From positions 1-51,225 of the forward strand of contig JAIRQL010000057.1 of the NCBI GenBank assembly GCA_031256515.1: a stretch of 51,225 bases of DNA, given 5' to 3'. The first letter of the stretch is position 1, and each line of letters begins with the position of its first letter. This document shows positions 40,537 through 50,334 of the stretch, piece after piece. The translations under genes and the position numbers were made by a program. The stretch comes from Alphaproteobacteria bacterium (GTDB lineage: Bacteria > Pseudomonadota > Alphaproteobacteria > WRAU01 > Hepatincolaceae). The notes beneath the pieces were generated by a model. The model had not been told where the DNA came from, searched no databases, and saw only the letters and a list, made by a program, of their open reading frames with translations.

Positions 40537-41913
40537 ATGAAACTCAAAATGCCTCAAACTCTTAGTATTATATTCTCGCTTATAATCATTATGGCTATTC
40601 TAACTTGGATATTGCCATCGGGAGAATTTGATAGGATACACAATGAGGCAATAGGTAGGGATGTGGTAATTGCTGGTACTTATAAGGTAGTAGCTAGTAA
40701 TCCACAAGGTTTTATAGATGCTTTCTCAGCTTTTGCTAGAGGAATTATAGATGCAGCTGAGGTTATTGCCTATGTTTTAATTATTGGTGGAGCTTATGGT
40801 GTAATTTTAAGAACAGGTGCTATTAATAATGGTCTTAAAGCAGTTGTTAAAAAACTTGAGGGTAAAGAATTCCTTTTAATTCCGGTATTAATGTTTTTAT
40901 TTTCCATAGGTGGTACTATGGCAGGAATGTATGAGGAAACTCTAGCCTTTTATTTAATTTTAATTCCTTTAATGGTAAGGGCAGGATACGATCCAATTGT
41001 GGGTATCGCCGTAATTTTATTAGGGGTCGGTGCAGGGTTTACTGCTTCAATTGGTAATCCTTTTGCAACAGGTATTGCTTCTAATATTGCCCAAATTCCT
41101 ATTACTGATGGTTTATTACCTCGGGTGATTTTTTATGCAATTATTTTAACTATGGCAATATCTTATGTGCTATGGTATGCCAATCGTATAAAAAAGAGTC
41201 CTAAAAAATCTTTTTGTTATGCTAACAGAAAAGAACATCAAGAAAGTTTTGCTAACTTAGCTAATAAAGAAGGGCATATTCGTTTTGGACTTAATCAAAA
41301 GCTCATCATTATAATCTTTTTAGCTTTAATATTTTTTATGATGTATGCAGTAATTAGATTAGGCTGGTGGATTCCTGAAATGACTGTATTATTCCTAGTA
41401 GGAGCTATAGTTTCTGGAGTACTTGGTGGGCTATCAGAAAAAGAATTTTGGGATTCCTTTTTAGAGGGATCTAAAGATTTACTCTATGCTGCCCTTGTAA
41501 TAGGTTTAACTCGTGCTATTGTAATTGTTGCTAAAGATGGGGTAATTATAGATACTATTTTAAATGAAATTGTAACGATTTTATCAGGATTATCAAAAAG
41601 TTCATTTATTGTTTTAAATGAAATATTCCAAATTTTTATTGCCTTCCTTGTGCCATCGTCTTCAGGGCATGCCGCACTTACTATGCCTTTAATGGCACCA
41701 TTGGCAGACTTATTTGGAGTTCATAGATCTACTATGGTTACATCTTTTCAAACAGCCTCAGGATTGATTAATCAGTTTTCACCAACAGCAGGGGTCGTAA
41801 TGGCAGCAATTGGTATGGCGAAAATTAGCTGGGTTCAATGGCTAAAATTTGTAATGCCTTTATTATTCGCACAGTTTATTGTATCTTTGGTGATTTTAGT
41901 ATTAAGTGTTTAA
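40537..41913 (+). CDS. YfcC / C4-dicarboxylate-arginine carrier family membrane protein
   Basis: TLSIIFSLIIIMAILTWILPSGEFDR, VPSSSGHAALTMPLMAPLADL, LINQFSPTAGVVMAA. Confidence 0.8.
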   Translation: MKLKMPQTLSIIFSLIIIMAILTWILPSGEFDRIHNEAIGRDVVIAGTYKVVASNPQGFIDAFSAFARGIIDAAEVIAYVLIIGGAYGVILRTGAINNGLKAVVKKLEGKEFLLIPVLMFLFSIGGTMAGMYEETLAFYLILIPLMVRAGYDPIVGIAVILLGVGAGFTASIGNPFATGIASNIAQIPITDGLLPRVIFYAIILTMAISYVLWYANRIKKSPKKSFCYANRKEHQESFANLANKEGHIRFGLNQKLIIIIFLALIFFMMYAVIRLGWWIPEMTVLFLVGAIVSGVLGGLSEKEFWDSFLEGSKDLLYAALVIGLTRAIVIVAKDGVIIDTILNEIVTILSGLSKSSFIVLNEIFQIFIAFLVPSSSGHAALTMPLMAPLADLFGVHRSTMVTSFQTASGLINQFSPTAGVVMAAIGMAKISWVQWLKFVMPLLFAQFIVSLVILVLSV

Positions 41914-41924
41914 AAATGTTTTTA

Positions 41925-41960
41925 TTTCCCCTTATAAGAAGAGTTTATAAGGGGATTTTT
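41925..41960 (+). terminator. Rho-independent terminator
   Basis: CCCCTTATAA gaagagt TTATAAGGGG followed by ATTTTT. Confidence 0.8.
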
Positions 41961-41978
41961 AATTAATGTAAAAACTTC

Positions 41979-42006
41979 TTGACAAAGCTACTTTTTTTTA
42001 TACAAT
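41979..42006 (+). promoter_or_regulatory. Putative sigma70 promoter
   Basis: TTGACA-N16-TACAAT upstream of 42058. Confidence 0.65.
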
Positions 42007-42057
42007 AACAATTTACTTTACATCACATCATTTCAATTCACTTGTAGGGAGGTTTCC

Positions 42058-42798
42058 ATGAAGTTTACTAAGAAAACTATAATACAATTGCTTGTGCTAA
42101 CACTATTTTCTTTAATACCTTTAAAAACTTATGCTGATGATTTCGCTACTGTTAATCTTAAATTTTTTACTGGATATATTGATTCTAATGTTTCATATTT
42201 AGATAACATGAATTACTTTATGGAAGTTGAAACTATTGCTAAAAAAGGGCAATGGGATATTTACGGTTTTACTGATTTTAAGTTTACAGGAAAACATGCT
42301 AACCAACTTAATTACGATTTTTACAAATATATCGTAAGATACGATGTTTTAAACAACTCAAAATTATTTGTAGTAGCCGAAGCTAAAGAAACTTTTGATG
42401 GTCATAAAGGCGATGGCTTTGTTGGGTTAGGTACATCTTATAATTTACCATTTATAGGTACAGTAAATACTAATGCGATGTATTTCTTATCTAGCGAAGA
42501 TAGTTTAGGTGAAACCTTAGAACTACCTTTTATGATACAGTTCTCTTGGTTTAATAATTTTGGCAACATAGGTGATTCGCAATTTAGCTTATATCATGGC
42601 GGATGGAGTGATATAGATATGTTTGAAAAAAGAAAAAACAATCCAAATTCCACAGCCGCCTTCCAAATTTATGAAGGGGTAGGGGTAAACTATCAAACCT
42701 ATGGCTTTGAGTTAGGCTATAAATACTGGAAAAATCTTGGTGGAGTTAAAAGAACTTCAGCGAATAGTGTGTTTGCTTACTTAATCAAACGCTTCTAA
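42058..42798 (+). CDS. Tsx-like / outer-membrane nucleoside channel-like beta-barrel protein
   Basis: Signal peptide; WDIYGFTDFKFTG..., C-terminal VFAYLIKRF. Confidence 0.55.
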   Translation: MKFTKKTIIQLLVLTLFSLIPLKTYADDFATVNLKFFTGYIDSNVSYLDNMNYFMEVETIAKKGQWDIYGFTDFKFTGKHANQLNYDFYKYIVRYDVLNNSKLFVVAEAKETFDGHKGDGFVGLGTSYNLPFIGTVNTNAMYFLSSEDSLGETLELPFMIQFSWFNNFGNIGDSQFSLYHGGWSDIDMFEKRKNNPNSTAAFQIYEGVGVNYQTYGFELGYKYWKNLGGVKRTSANSVFAYLIKRF

Positions 42799-43035
42799 TT
42801 TTTTTTAAGTTGTATTGGTTTTCTATTTAGTCGCTTTGGCTCTCATGTATTGATATACACTACGAGCCAAACCGCACAAATTTAAATTTCCCGTAAGGGT
42901 AAACTTGGTTCTAGCGAACGAAGTGAGATAAAAGCTCCTTAATATAAACCGCAGGAATCTAAATTTATTGCGAAGCAATTAAGCTAGGTTCTAATGAGCG
43001 AAGCGAAGTAAAAATCCAATACAACTTAAAAAAGG
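42799..43035. repeat. Nested-hairpin repeat, copy F, with an internal tandem insertion
   Basis: Outer TTTTTTAAGTTGTATTGG/CCAATACAACTTAAAAAA ~200 bp apart; middle TTTGGCTC/GAGCCAAA; apical ATGTATtgATACAC. Confidence 0.8.
42890..43016 (+). repeat. Two tandem copies of a second repeat (TTCTAgcGAgCGAAGyGArrTAAAA)
   Basis: GGTTCTAGCGAACGAAGTGAGATAAAA and GGTTCTAATGAGCGAAGCGAAGTAAAA. Confidence 0.75.
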
Positions 43036-43148
43036 TATTTTTTGGTGTATTCTCTTTTATGTGTTGTCGGTTTGCTATTCATGTATGTTAAATACACTTC
43101 ATAGCAAACCTCCTAACCTAAAAGAGAATACCCTCAAAAAATCCTTTT
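43028..43148. repeat. Nested-hairpin repeat, copy G
   Basis: Outer GGTGTATTCTCTTTTA/AAAAGAGAATACCC; middle GGTTTGCTAT/ATAGCAAACC; apical ATGTATgttaaATACAC. Confidence 0.9.
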
Positions 43149-43250
43149 CTCAAGTATCAAAAATTTTATTTCGTTTTGCTTATAAAATGTTTCTAACTTT
43201 AGCAGTTAGCTTTTCTTAAGATGAGATGTATATAGATTTGTGGGGCAATT

Positions 43251-43673
43251 TTAGTTATTAATTGGGTAGCCTTTATTTATCCATTCATTAATACCATGAG
43301 TAAGGTTTTTAATTTGGATATTGCTATTATTGTTTTGTTCTTTAAGGAGGCTAAAAGATCTTCCGCCTCGTCCGCCAGCATTACAGTAGGTAACCACAAT
43401 TGCTTTCTCTTGAGGTTGCAAGTTTAAGGCTGCTTGTAAAGATTCTATAGATAAATCTACAATATGGATATGCAAAGCTCCCTCTATATGATAGCCATTA
43501 TATTCGGCATAGCTTCTAACATCTAAGGGAATCACTTTAATTTTAGAGTTTTCTATTAAATTTTTAAGAGATTCTGCCGAGAGTTGCTCTTCTGTTGAAG
43601 ATTTTGTACTCTCACTAGTTTGATTTTTAAATAAACTTAATAAAGATTTCATAATTTTACTACTCTTCATCAT
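43251..43673 (-). CDS. Rhodanese-like domain protein
   Basis: VIPLDVRSYAEYNGYHIEGALHI, VVTYCNAGGRGGRSFSLLKE. Confidence 0.8.
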   Translation of the reverse strand: MMKSSKIMKSLLSLFKNQTSESTKSSTEEQLSAESLKNLIENSKIKVIPLDVRSYAEYNGYHIEGALHIHIVDLSIESLQAALNLQPQEKAIVVTYCNAGGRGGRSFSLLKEQNNNSNIQIKNLTHGINEWINKGYPINN

Positions 43674-44007
43674 CCATAATTATTTTATAGCCATTGCCAG
43701 CCCAAGATACAATTCCACCCTTTAAATTATAAGATTCATACGGGAAATTATCGTCTAAAAGTTTCATGGCATCTTTGCTTCTAACACCACTACGACACTG
43801 GAAAACTACCTTTTTTAAACCATCTATATTATAGCATTTTTCTTCTAATTCTTTTTGATTAAAATTAGATAATTCCATTAATAAAGCATTTTCTAAATGT
43901 ACTTGGTTATATTCTTCGGCAGTTCTAACATCTACTATTAAAAGGTCTTCTTTAGCTTTTATAAGATCTTTTAACTCACTTGCTGTAATTTCTTTAATAT
44001 CTTTCAT
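43660..44007 (-). CDS. Rhodanese-like domain protein
   Basis: LLIVDVRTAEEYNQVHLENALLMELS, VVFQCRSGVRSKDAMKLL, GGIVSWAGNGYKI. Confidence 0.85.
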   Translation of the reverse strand: MKDIKEITASELKDLIKAKEDLLIVDVRTAEEYNQVHLENALLMELSNFNQKELEEKCYNIDGLKKVVFQCRSGVRSKDAMKLLDDNFPYESYNLKGGIVSWAGNGYKIIMDDEE

Positions 44008-44098
44008 TACTTTTCCATAAACATTTTACCATTAAAAATAAAGAGGATATATATTATATCCCCTCTTTATTGTAAATAAAAGCAAAAATACTTAAAGT

Positions 44099-44917
44099 TT
44101 ACATATCTTTTTTTCTGATTTGTTCTCGTTTTAGATCTTCGTAGTAATCTTTTAGTAGCAAATGATAGTAAACAATTGGAATTAAAATCCCACCAGAAAG
44201 GGCATTACCAATTATTGACATAATAATTGCATGAGCCGATTCGCCAAAGGAAATTCCACCGTCTAAATATCCTGCTAAAGCAAAAATAAACATGTTTGCT
44301 ACACTATGTTGGTATCCAGAGGTTACAAAAAGTAAAATAGGAAAATAAAGAGCAAATATTTTAGAAACCACATCATGGGTAGAGTAAGATAACCAAACCG
44401 CTAATGCCACAAAGATATTACAAAAAAAGGCACTAACAACAAGCTCAAGGCTACCTAATTCTGCCTTATGGGCTGCTGTGTGGATAGTATATTTAATAGT
44501 TTCAGAATCTAATGCTCCCGAATGAGATACTAAAAAGGCTGTTAAAACACAGCCAATGAAATTTCCTATTAATACTGCCAGCCAATTATTTAATAACTCA
44601 TCTATTGTAGTTTTTTTAGCAATAGTAGATAAGGTTACCAATGCATTACCGGTAAATATATCGCCACCTGCTAAGACGGTTAAAATAATTCCTACTGGAA
44701 AAACTAAAGCCCCTAAGAATCGCACCATACCACCATGGAACATCATACCGTCAGCTCCTGCCATAATCATAAGAGCTGCCATGTATCCCATAGCAATAAA
44801 CATCCCGCCAAGCATTCCCAAAATTACGGTTTTGCTGAAAGGTGTATGAGCTTTTTTTATACCAAGTTCAACCACTTGTAGAGCGGTTTTTTTATGAGAA
44901 AATTCTTCTACAGACAT
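44099..44917 (-). CDS. Formate/nitrite transporter (FocA/NirC family)
   Basis: GMLGGMFIAMGYMAALMI, AGGDIFTGNALVTLS, NWLAVLIGNFIGCVLTAFLVSHSG. Confidence 0.88.
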   Translation of the reverse strand: MSVEEFSHKKTALQVVELGIKKAHTPFSKTVILGMLGGMFIAMGYMAALMIMAGADGMMFHGGMVRFLGALVFPVGIILTVLAGGDIFTGNALVTLSTIAKKTTIDELLNNWLAVLIGNFIGCVLTAFLVSHSGALDSETIKYTIHTAAHKAELGSLELVVSAFFCNIFVALAVWLSYSTHDVVSKIFALYFPILLFVTSGYQHSVANMFIFALAGYLDGGISFGESAHAIIMSIIGNALSGGILIPIVYYHLLLKDYYEDLKREQIRKKDM

Positions 44918-45041
44918 TTGCTTACTCGTTTATAAAAATCTCTACAATTATAAACCTATAATTTAATTTTATCAAAGAAAAATTGATAATTATGTTAAAA
45001 ACTATTATTATATTAATAATAGTAGAAAAGGTTAATTATTA

Positions 45042-45524
45042 ATGGCGATTATAAACTTTAGGCTTCTTTTTATTATAGTTGTGGTTTTAGCAATTGTGAT
45101 AGGTGTTTTCTTTTTTTTTAAAACAAATTTTAGCTTTGGTTCATTTAACATACCTTTTTTATCTGGCTCTAGCATAGTTTATAAAAAAGCTTGTGCTAAT
45201 TTTGCCACAAATTTTTTAAGTGTTCATCATAATCTATCGGCTAAAATTACAGAAGAAAATATGAGAGATGCTACTAGTAAAAAGATTCAAATAACTCCAA
45301 AAACAAGAATGAGCCTTGCGGATAGCCAAAATAGAATTAATGCTAGAGAAATTACTATGAGATTAAATATCAATAGTAATTCGGCTTTTAATCTTACCTG
45401 TTGGGTAAACTCTAGTTTTCAGGGAGATCCAAATCTTATTACATCTTATGATATTTTATTTCTGAATATTGTAAGTATTAATAAGGAAAGAGATTCTTTT
45501 AATGTTAAAGAAGAAAACTATTAG
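45042..45524 (+). CDS. Hypothetical membrane-anchored protein
   Basis: N-terminal TM helix; ends TAG. Confidence 0.55.
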   Translation: MAIINFRLLFIIVVVLAIVIGVFFFFKTNFSFGSFNIPFLSGSSIVYKKACANFATNFLSVHHNLSAKITEENMRDATSKKIQITPKTRMSLADSQNRINAREITMRLNINSNSAFNLTCWVNSSFQGDPNLITSYDILFLNIVSINKERDSFNVKEENY

Positions 45525-45595
45525 AATAGTAAATAATTTAGTTGTAAATAAATAGTAGATATTCTAAAGTAAGTATAGTAAAATAAAGATATTTT

Positions 45596-46591
45596 TTGGT
45601 AATAATTAAGTTGCATAAGTTTTTAATATTATTATTTTTTAGTTTTTTACTGTCAGCAAATGCCTTATTTTCTGCTATCTTTGATAACGGCTTGTTTAAT
45701 GGCTATAGGCAACCTCAAAATTCAACCAATAGACCTAATATTGATTCTTCTAATAATAATAACAATAATAATTATCGTCCTAATTTTAATTTAGAAGATT
45801 CTGAGAATTTTTCTAACCGCTTTGGAACCTTTAATAATGATAGTAGTACTCCTGAAAGTAGTTTTAATAATCCTCCACCGTTTAGTTCAAGAACATCAAG
45901 AAATATAGATAGTAGAAGAATCACTGGAGTGAATGAAAATAATATTGGGAGCAATCGTTTTAATACTGTTGGACCTTCTGATTCTGCAAATAATCAAGAT
46001 AATATGTTTGATTCGGGTATACCTGTTGGTGGAAATAATGCTAAAAACATTCCAAATAATCAAAGGTCTTATTCATCACCACAGCAAAATAATTTACCAT
46101 CACAAAGAAATAACCAACAACCTGCAGGGCAGGTAGATACGAATGTATTTCAGTCGCAGCTACCCTCAGATGCTTTAAGAAATTCTTTAGATTTTCGTAA
46201 TAGATACGATCCAAGGCAAATTGTTAGAAGACCACAAGTTAGGTATCCTGATTTCTTGTTATTTGCTAATGATGTTATTTGTACTACAGAAAGAGGAATT
46301 ACTGATGGTATGATTTTCTATACTCCGCATGGCACATATAAACTAAGAGGAAATTTAATAACCTCTAGCAATGATACTTGGATGATTTCTGGTAATAAAG
46401 TTTGGCTAGATAACATGATATACTTCTTTGATGATTCTGGAGTGTTTTTAAATAATAAAGTTTATAGATTTACAAATAATGTAATGTGGCGAGATGGAAT
46501 CAAATATACGGTTGAGGGTAGTGTGGTAACTGCTGAAGGACCTAAAGGGAATCGTCGTTGTATTGTTTCAGATTTAGTATCAGTTCAATAA
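45596..46591 (+). CDS. Secreted Asn/Ser-rich protein with C-terminal conserved-looking domain
   Basis: Signal-like N-terminus, low-complexity N/P/S/Q region, then compact C-terminal ~130 aa. Confidence 0.6.
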   Translation: MVIIKLHKFLILLFFSFLLSANALFSAIFDNGLFNGYRQPQNSTNRPNIDSSNNNNNNNYRPNFNLEDSENFSNRFGTFNNDSSTPESSFNNPPPFSSRTSRNIDSRRITGVNENNIGSNRFNTVGPSDSANNQDNMFDSGIPVGGNNAKNIPNNQRSYSSPQQNNLPSQRNNQQPAGQVDTNVFQSQLPSDALRNSLDFRNRYDPRQIVRRPQVRYPDFLLFANDVICTTERGITDGMIFYTPHGTYKLRGNLITSSNDTWMISGNKVWLDNMIYFFDDSGVFLNNKVYRFTNNVMWRDGIKYTVEGSVVTAEGPKGNRRCIVSDLVSVQ

Positions 46592-46615
46592 TTTGTAAGT
46601 AAATTCTATTCTATT

Positions 46616-47152
46616 CTATATAACATTAACAGTAATGTTATAGGCTTTGGCAACCATGCTAATCGCATATCTTATTTTTTCTTTTGAATACTTAGAGCTT
46701 TCTTGTAAAACTAAGCTATGAAGATTGTTGTTATCTTTATAAAAATAAGCAACTTTTTCACCAATATCTAAAAGGCTAGAAGAAATTTCCCCAATGAAAT
46801 CTCTATAGTTGTCTACCTCAGGGGAAGATAAAGGGGTATTGTTGTTGTTATCAACAATAGCAAAAGAATATTTGTTAAAAGAGAGATGGTTAAGGAGTTG
46901 TAGCGATTCTGCAAAAAGTACTAAAGTTTTATGAGCTAAAAATACTTCAACAAAACTGCTGTTTAAATCAATATTTGTAATGCTGATATTATTATCATTG
47001 AAATTATTTTTAAGGAAATCAAGGTTATTAATGGCATAATTTGCAGTAAAAACAACACTTTTAGTACTTGTTTTAGTAATGCTTCTAATTTCTAAGTGTA
47101 TAATATTTTCTGCTAAAATGAATTTTGCTAAGTCTTCAGTGCTTGCAAACAT
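46616..47152 (-). CDS. Hypothetical protein
   Basis: 178 aa ORF; ends TAG. Confidence 0.5.
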   Translation of the reverse strand: MFASTEDLAKFILAENIIHLEIRSITKTSTKSVVFTANYAINNLDFLKNNFNDNNISITNIDLNSSFVEVFLAHKTLVLFAESLQLLNHLSFNKYSFAIVDNNNNTPLSSPEVDNYRDFIGEISSSLLDIGEKVAYFYKDNNNLHSLVLQESSKYSKEKIRYAISMVAKAYNITVNVI

Positions 47153-47333
47153 AATTAATTCCTTAATTAATATTGTATTAATTTATAATAATTCTTATAT
47201 TTTATTGAAATTAATAGTTTTTGTAAATATTAACATTGTATTATTTCTAATTTTAGTTTATGATAGTAAAGTATTGTATTGTATTTTGAATCATGCAGTA
47301 GTTATTATAAATTAGATTATAAATTATTGAGTT

Positions 47334-49178
47334 ATGAAAATATTAAAATTATTATTTGCTGTAGCAATCTTATCTTTTATAGTTGTTGATTTTTCTGTTT
47401 TATATGCTGCTGATGAACCAAGTGCTACAGCTAGTACAGTTCCTGCTCTTGATGCTAATGACTTAGTTGATAGTGATGTTGTTGTAGATGAACAACCGCA
47501 AAGAAAAAGTTTTGCTAGAAGATTAATGTTTTGGAAGAGAGATGCTAACCCTGCAGTTCAACCAACTGATGCAAATGCAAATCCTGATGAAGTTGCTATT
47601 ACAGATGAAGATATTGATCCTAGATTAGCAAAAGAAAGAAGTAAACCAAAAGAAATAAGAATTCGTGATAAATACGGAATTAAAGTTGATACTTTAAAGT
47701 TTTTTGAGGCTAATCTTAAAGTTAAAGATGAAACACTTATCAATAGAGATACAGAATTTGTTGTTCCGTTAGATGAAATTGATAGAGAAATATACATTGA
47801 AGAGTTTTACGATAGAAGAGCTCCTATTGTTATGTCTCGTCTAGATTTAAAACAAACTGTTGATTCTTATAAAGAAGAATATTTTCCAAATTTTAAAGAA
47901 ATTGGTAGAATAAAAGTTATTTTTTCTGATGTTCCTATTAATGAAATAAAAGGTTATGGAGCTTTTATTGGTGCTAACTTTATTATTATGAAAAAGTTTT
48001 TTGAGCCAACAATTGGAAAATTTGTTTATGATATTCTATTTTTAACCGGTGATACTGATAATAGAAGTTTGTATTGGTTTAGAAGCTCTGATGAAGCTGA
48101 ACCTTTGGCTAAAACTTTAGGTGCTTTAAATGTTACCAATTTAAATGACTATATGAATATTGTTACTCATAATATGCTGAATCCTAATAGAAGAATTACT
48201 AAAAAAATTGATGAAAACTATCAGGCTGAAAAAACAAGAGAAGCTGAAGAAATTGCTTCAAAAGCAGAAGGGCAAGATTCTAATAATCCAGCACAAAGAC
48301 AAACTGTAGAGGCTTTAGCTTTAAGAGCTAGAGAAGCTCAAAATTCTTTACCAGATTCAGATGTTTCAAATTTTAGTATGTTTTTATTAAATGATATGTC
48401 TGAAGAAGAGCTTTTTGAATTGCAACAAAGATTAATAACATTTAGGGTAAATGCTGTAGTTGGACTATGGGAAGATGTAATTAGTGGTGATGTTATTGAA
48501 ATTAGAGCTTTGCCTAAAGTTAGCAATGAACAAAAAGAAGTGGTTTATGCTGCTTATGCTGTTTTAGGGTCGGACCTTGATTCGGTGGTTAGATATACAA
48601 CTGATAGTAAAGATACTGCTAGTTCTGGGGCTATTGTAGATACCAATGAGAATGGCGATGTATTACCTAATGCTAATGCTGATAATCAACAACAAGTTGC
48701 GGTTGATGGTTCTTTGCAAGATATTCCGTTAGCTCAAGCTGGTGATGAACCTACAGTTGATGAAACAGAAAACCCTGTGTTAAATGGTTTTAGTGAAATG
48801 TCAATTAATAAGGGATTATCTTGGTTGACTCGTGATCTTAAAATGCAGTTCTCAGCTACTAGTGGAAGTGGTTTTTTTGTAGATAATGAAAAAATGGTAA
48901 ACGAAGCTGTAGTGTATTTTCATCCTGCTAAAGGTTTAATAGTAGTTGCTTTACCAAATAGAGAATTTAGATACTATAGACCAATCGTTCCTGATGTATA
49001 TCCTGTTTTGGAAGAAGCCTTATATAATGAAAGAAATATTAAAGAAACTAATGTAGATCAAGATAGAATCGCAAGATTCTCACAAGAATTAGATTCTACA
49101 CCAGGTACAACTAATTACTTCTTGTTCTCGGGAGTAACTTTGGGTGTAGTTGTAACAGCTTTATTAATATTGATGTAA
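47334..49178 (+). CDS. Hypothetical large secreted, C-terminally anchored protein
   Basis: Signal peptide MKILKLLFAVAILSFIVVDFSVLYAADE; C-terminal TM YFLFSGVTLGVVVTALLILM. Confidence 0.65.
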   Translation: MKILKLLFAVAILSFIVVDFSVLYAADEPSATASTVPALDANDLVDSDVVVDEQPQRKSFARRLMFWKRDANPAVQPTDANANPDEVAITDEDIDPRLAKERSKPKEIRIRDKYGIKVDTLKFFEANLKVKDETLINRDTEFVVPLDEIDREIYIEEFYDRRAPIVMSRLDLKQTVDSYKEEYFPNFKEIGRIKVIFSDVPINEIKGYGAFIGANFIIMKKFFEPTIGKFVYDILFLTGDTDNRSLYWFRSSDEAEPLAKTLGALNVTNLNDYMNIVTHNMLNPNRRITKKIDENYQAEKTREAEEIASKAEGQDSNNPAQRQTVEALALRAREAQNSLPDSDVSNFSMFLLNDMSEEELFELQQRLITFRVNAVVGLWEDVISGDVIEIRALPKVSNEQKEVVYAAYAVLGSDLDSVVRYTTDSKDTASSGAIVDTNENGDVLPNANADNQQQVAVDGSLQDIPLAQAGDEPTVDETENPVLNGFSEMSINKGLSWLTRDLKMQFSATSGSGFFVDNEKMVNEAVVYFHPAKGLIVVALPNREFRYYRPIVPDVYPVLEEALYNERNIKETNVDQDRIARFSQELDSTPGTTNYFLFSGVTLGVVVTALLILM

Positions 49179-49200
49179 AAAAAATATTATTGTATATAAT

Positions 49201-50322
49201 ATGAAAAGAATATTAATTGCTAATGGTGCATTCTCAGGCATGCTTTTAGCAAGCATTTTGCAAGATAATGGCGATGATAACTTTTTCTTAGGTTATTTTA
49301 AAAATATTAAGCCTGAAAAATCAGAAGCATTGTTTACTTTTTTTAATTATCTTATTAAAACTAAAAAGAATTTAAACTTTTTTGCTTACAAAAAGCGATT
49401 TTCTTTTGATTTTCAAAAACTTGAAAACGATTTAGAAGGTAATGATATTAGTGAGATTTATCTTCCTATTAATTCTAGTACAAAGCAGATTTATAAATCT
49501 TTTAAAAATCGTTATCCGAAGGTGAATTTTATTTTTTATGAAGAGGGTTTAATGTCTTATGTTAAGCCTTTGTTAGATTCCTCTTTACGAAAAATTATGC
49601 AAGGCTATAAAAGCTATTATATCTTTTATCATGAAAAATTAAAAAATCTTTTGCAAAATAGTTTCCCTTCTATAAACTTCCAAACCATAGTTAAGGATGA
49701 TTTACTTAAGAATATAAAAGTAGTGCAAGAAGAATTATCACCTTTATTCAACCATGCAAATGATTATAACTATGCTTTGGTATTACCGCAGTACTATTAT
49801 CAAAATAATAAAAAAAAGACCACTAAGGTTCTTCAGCTATATTATGAAAATATAAAAAAACTAATTCTTAATGATTATAAAATAATTTTTAAAGACCATC
49901 CTAAGGCGAAATTAAAATATTCTACAGATTTAAAACCTCGCTTTAACTCTGATGATTTTCTTTTATTTGAAGAGGTTGTATCTTTGCAAAATTCGCATCT
50001 TCCTAATAATAAGTTATTAGAAATGCTTGAGATAATCCCGGTGGAAGTTGTTGCCCATAAGGTAAAAATAGATCTAGTGTTTTCAGTTTATTCCACATCT
50101 TTATTTACATTTCAGTATCTTTTTAATATCAAACCGCAAATTGATACAAAAATGTTAGATAATCGTATAAATATATTTTCTTTATATCCAACACTTAGTG
50201 CTTTAATTACTAAAAATACTCTTATTGCTTGCAATTCTAATAAGAAAATACTATATACAAATAATAAACTTTTAAAAATATTAATAATAATGCTAAAATT
50301 AATCCATAAATATAAAGAATAA
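49201..50322 (+). CDS. Polysialyltransferase/GT52-like glycosyltransferase
   Basis: FIFYEEGLMSYVKP, IIFKDHPKAKLKYS and DLVFSVYSTSLFTFQYLF resemble the sialyl/polysialyltransferase fold; adjacent to neuB. Confidence 0.65.
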   Translation: MKRILIANGAFSGMLLASILQDNGDDNFFLGYFKNIKPEKSEALFTFFNYLIKTKKNLNFFAYKKRFSFDFQKLENDLEGNDISEIYLPINSSTKQIYKSFKNRYPKVNFIFYEEGLMSYVKPLLDSSLRKIMQGYKSYYIFYHEKLKNLLQNSFPSINFQTIVKDDLLKNIKVVQEELSPLFNHANDYNYALVLPQYYYQNNKKKTTKVLQLYYENIKKLILNDYKIIFKDHPKAKLKYSTDLKPRFNSDDFLLFEEVVSLQNSHLPNNKLLEMLEIIPVEVVAHKVKIDLVFSVYSTSLFTFQYLFNIKPQIDTKMLDNRINIFSLYPTLSALITKNTLIACNSNKKILYTNNKLLKILIIMLKLIHKYKE

Positions 50323-50334
50323 TTTGGAGATTCC

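Noticed and set aside
20197-43148. Nested hairpins as simple rho-independent terminators
   Set aside because: They are far longer than terminators, share conserved tip and linkers, and the arms covary; termination may be one function but does not explain the conserved core.
44556-44849. Antisense 97-aa ORF within the FocA/NirC-like gene
   Set aside because: Antisense of a strongly supported CDS, Pro/Ile-biased composition.
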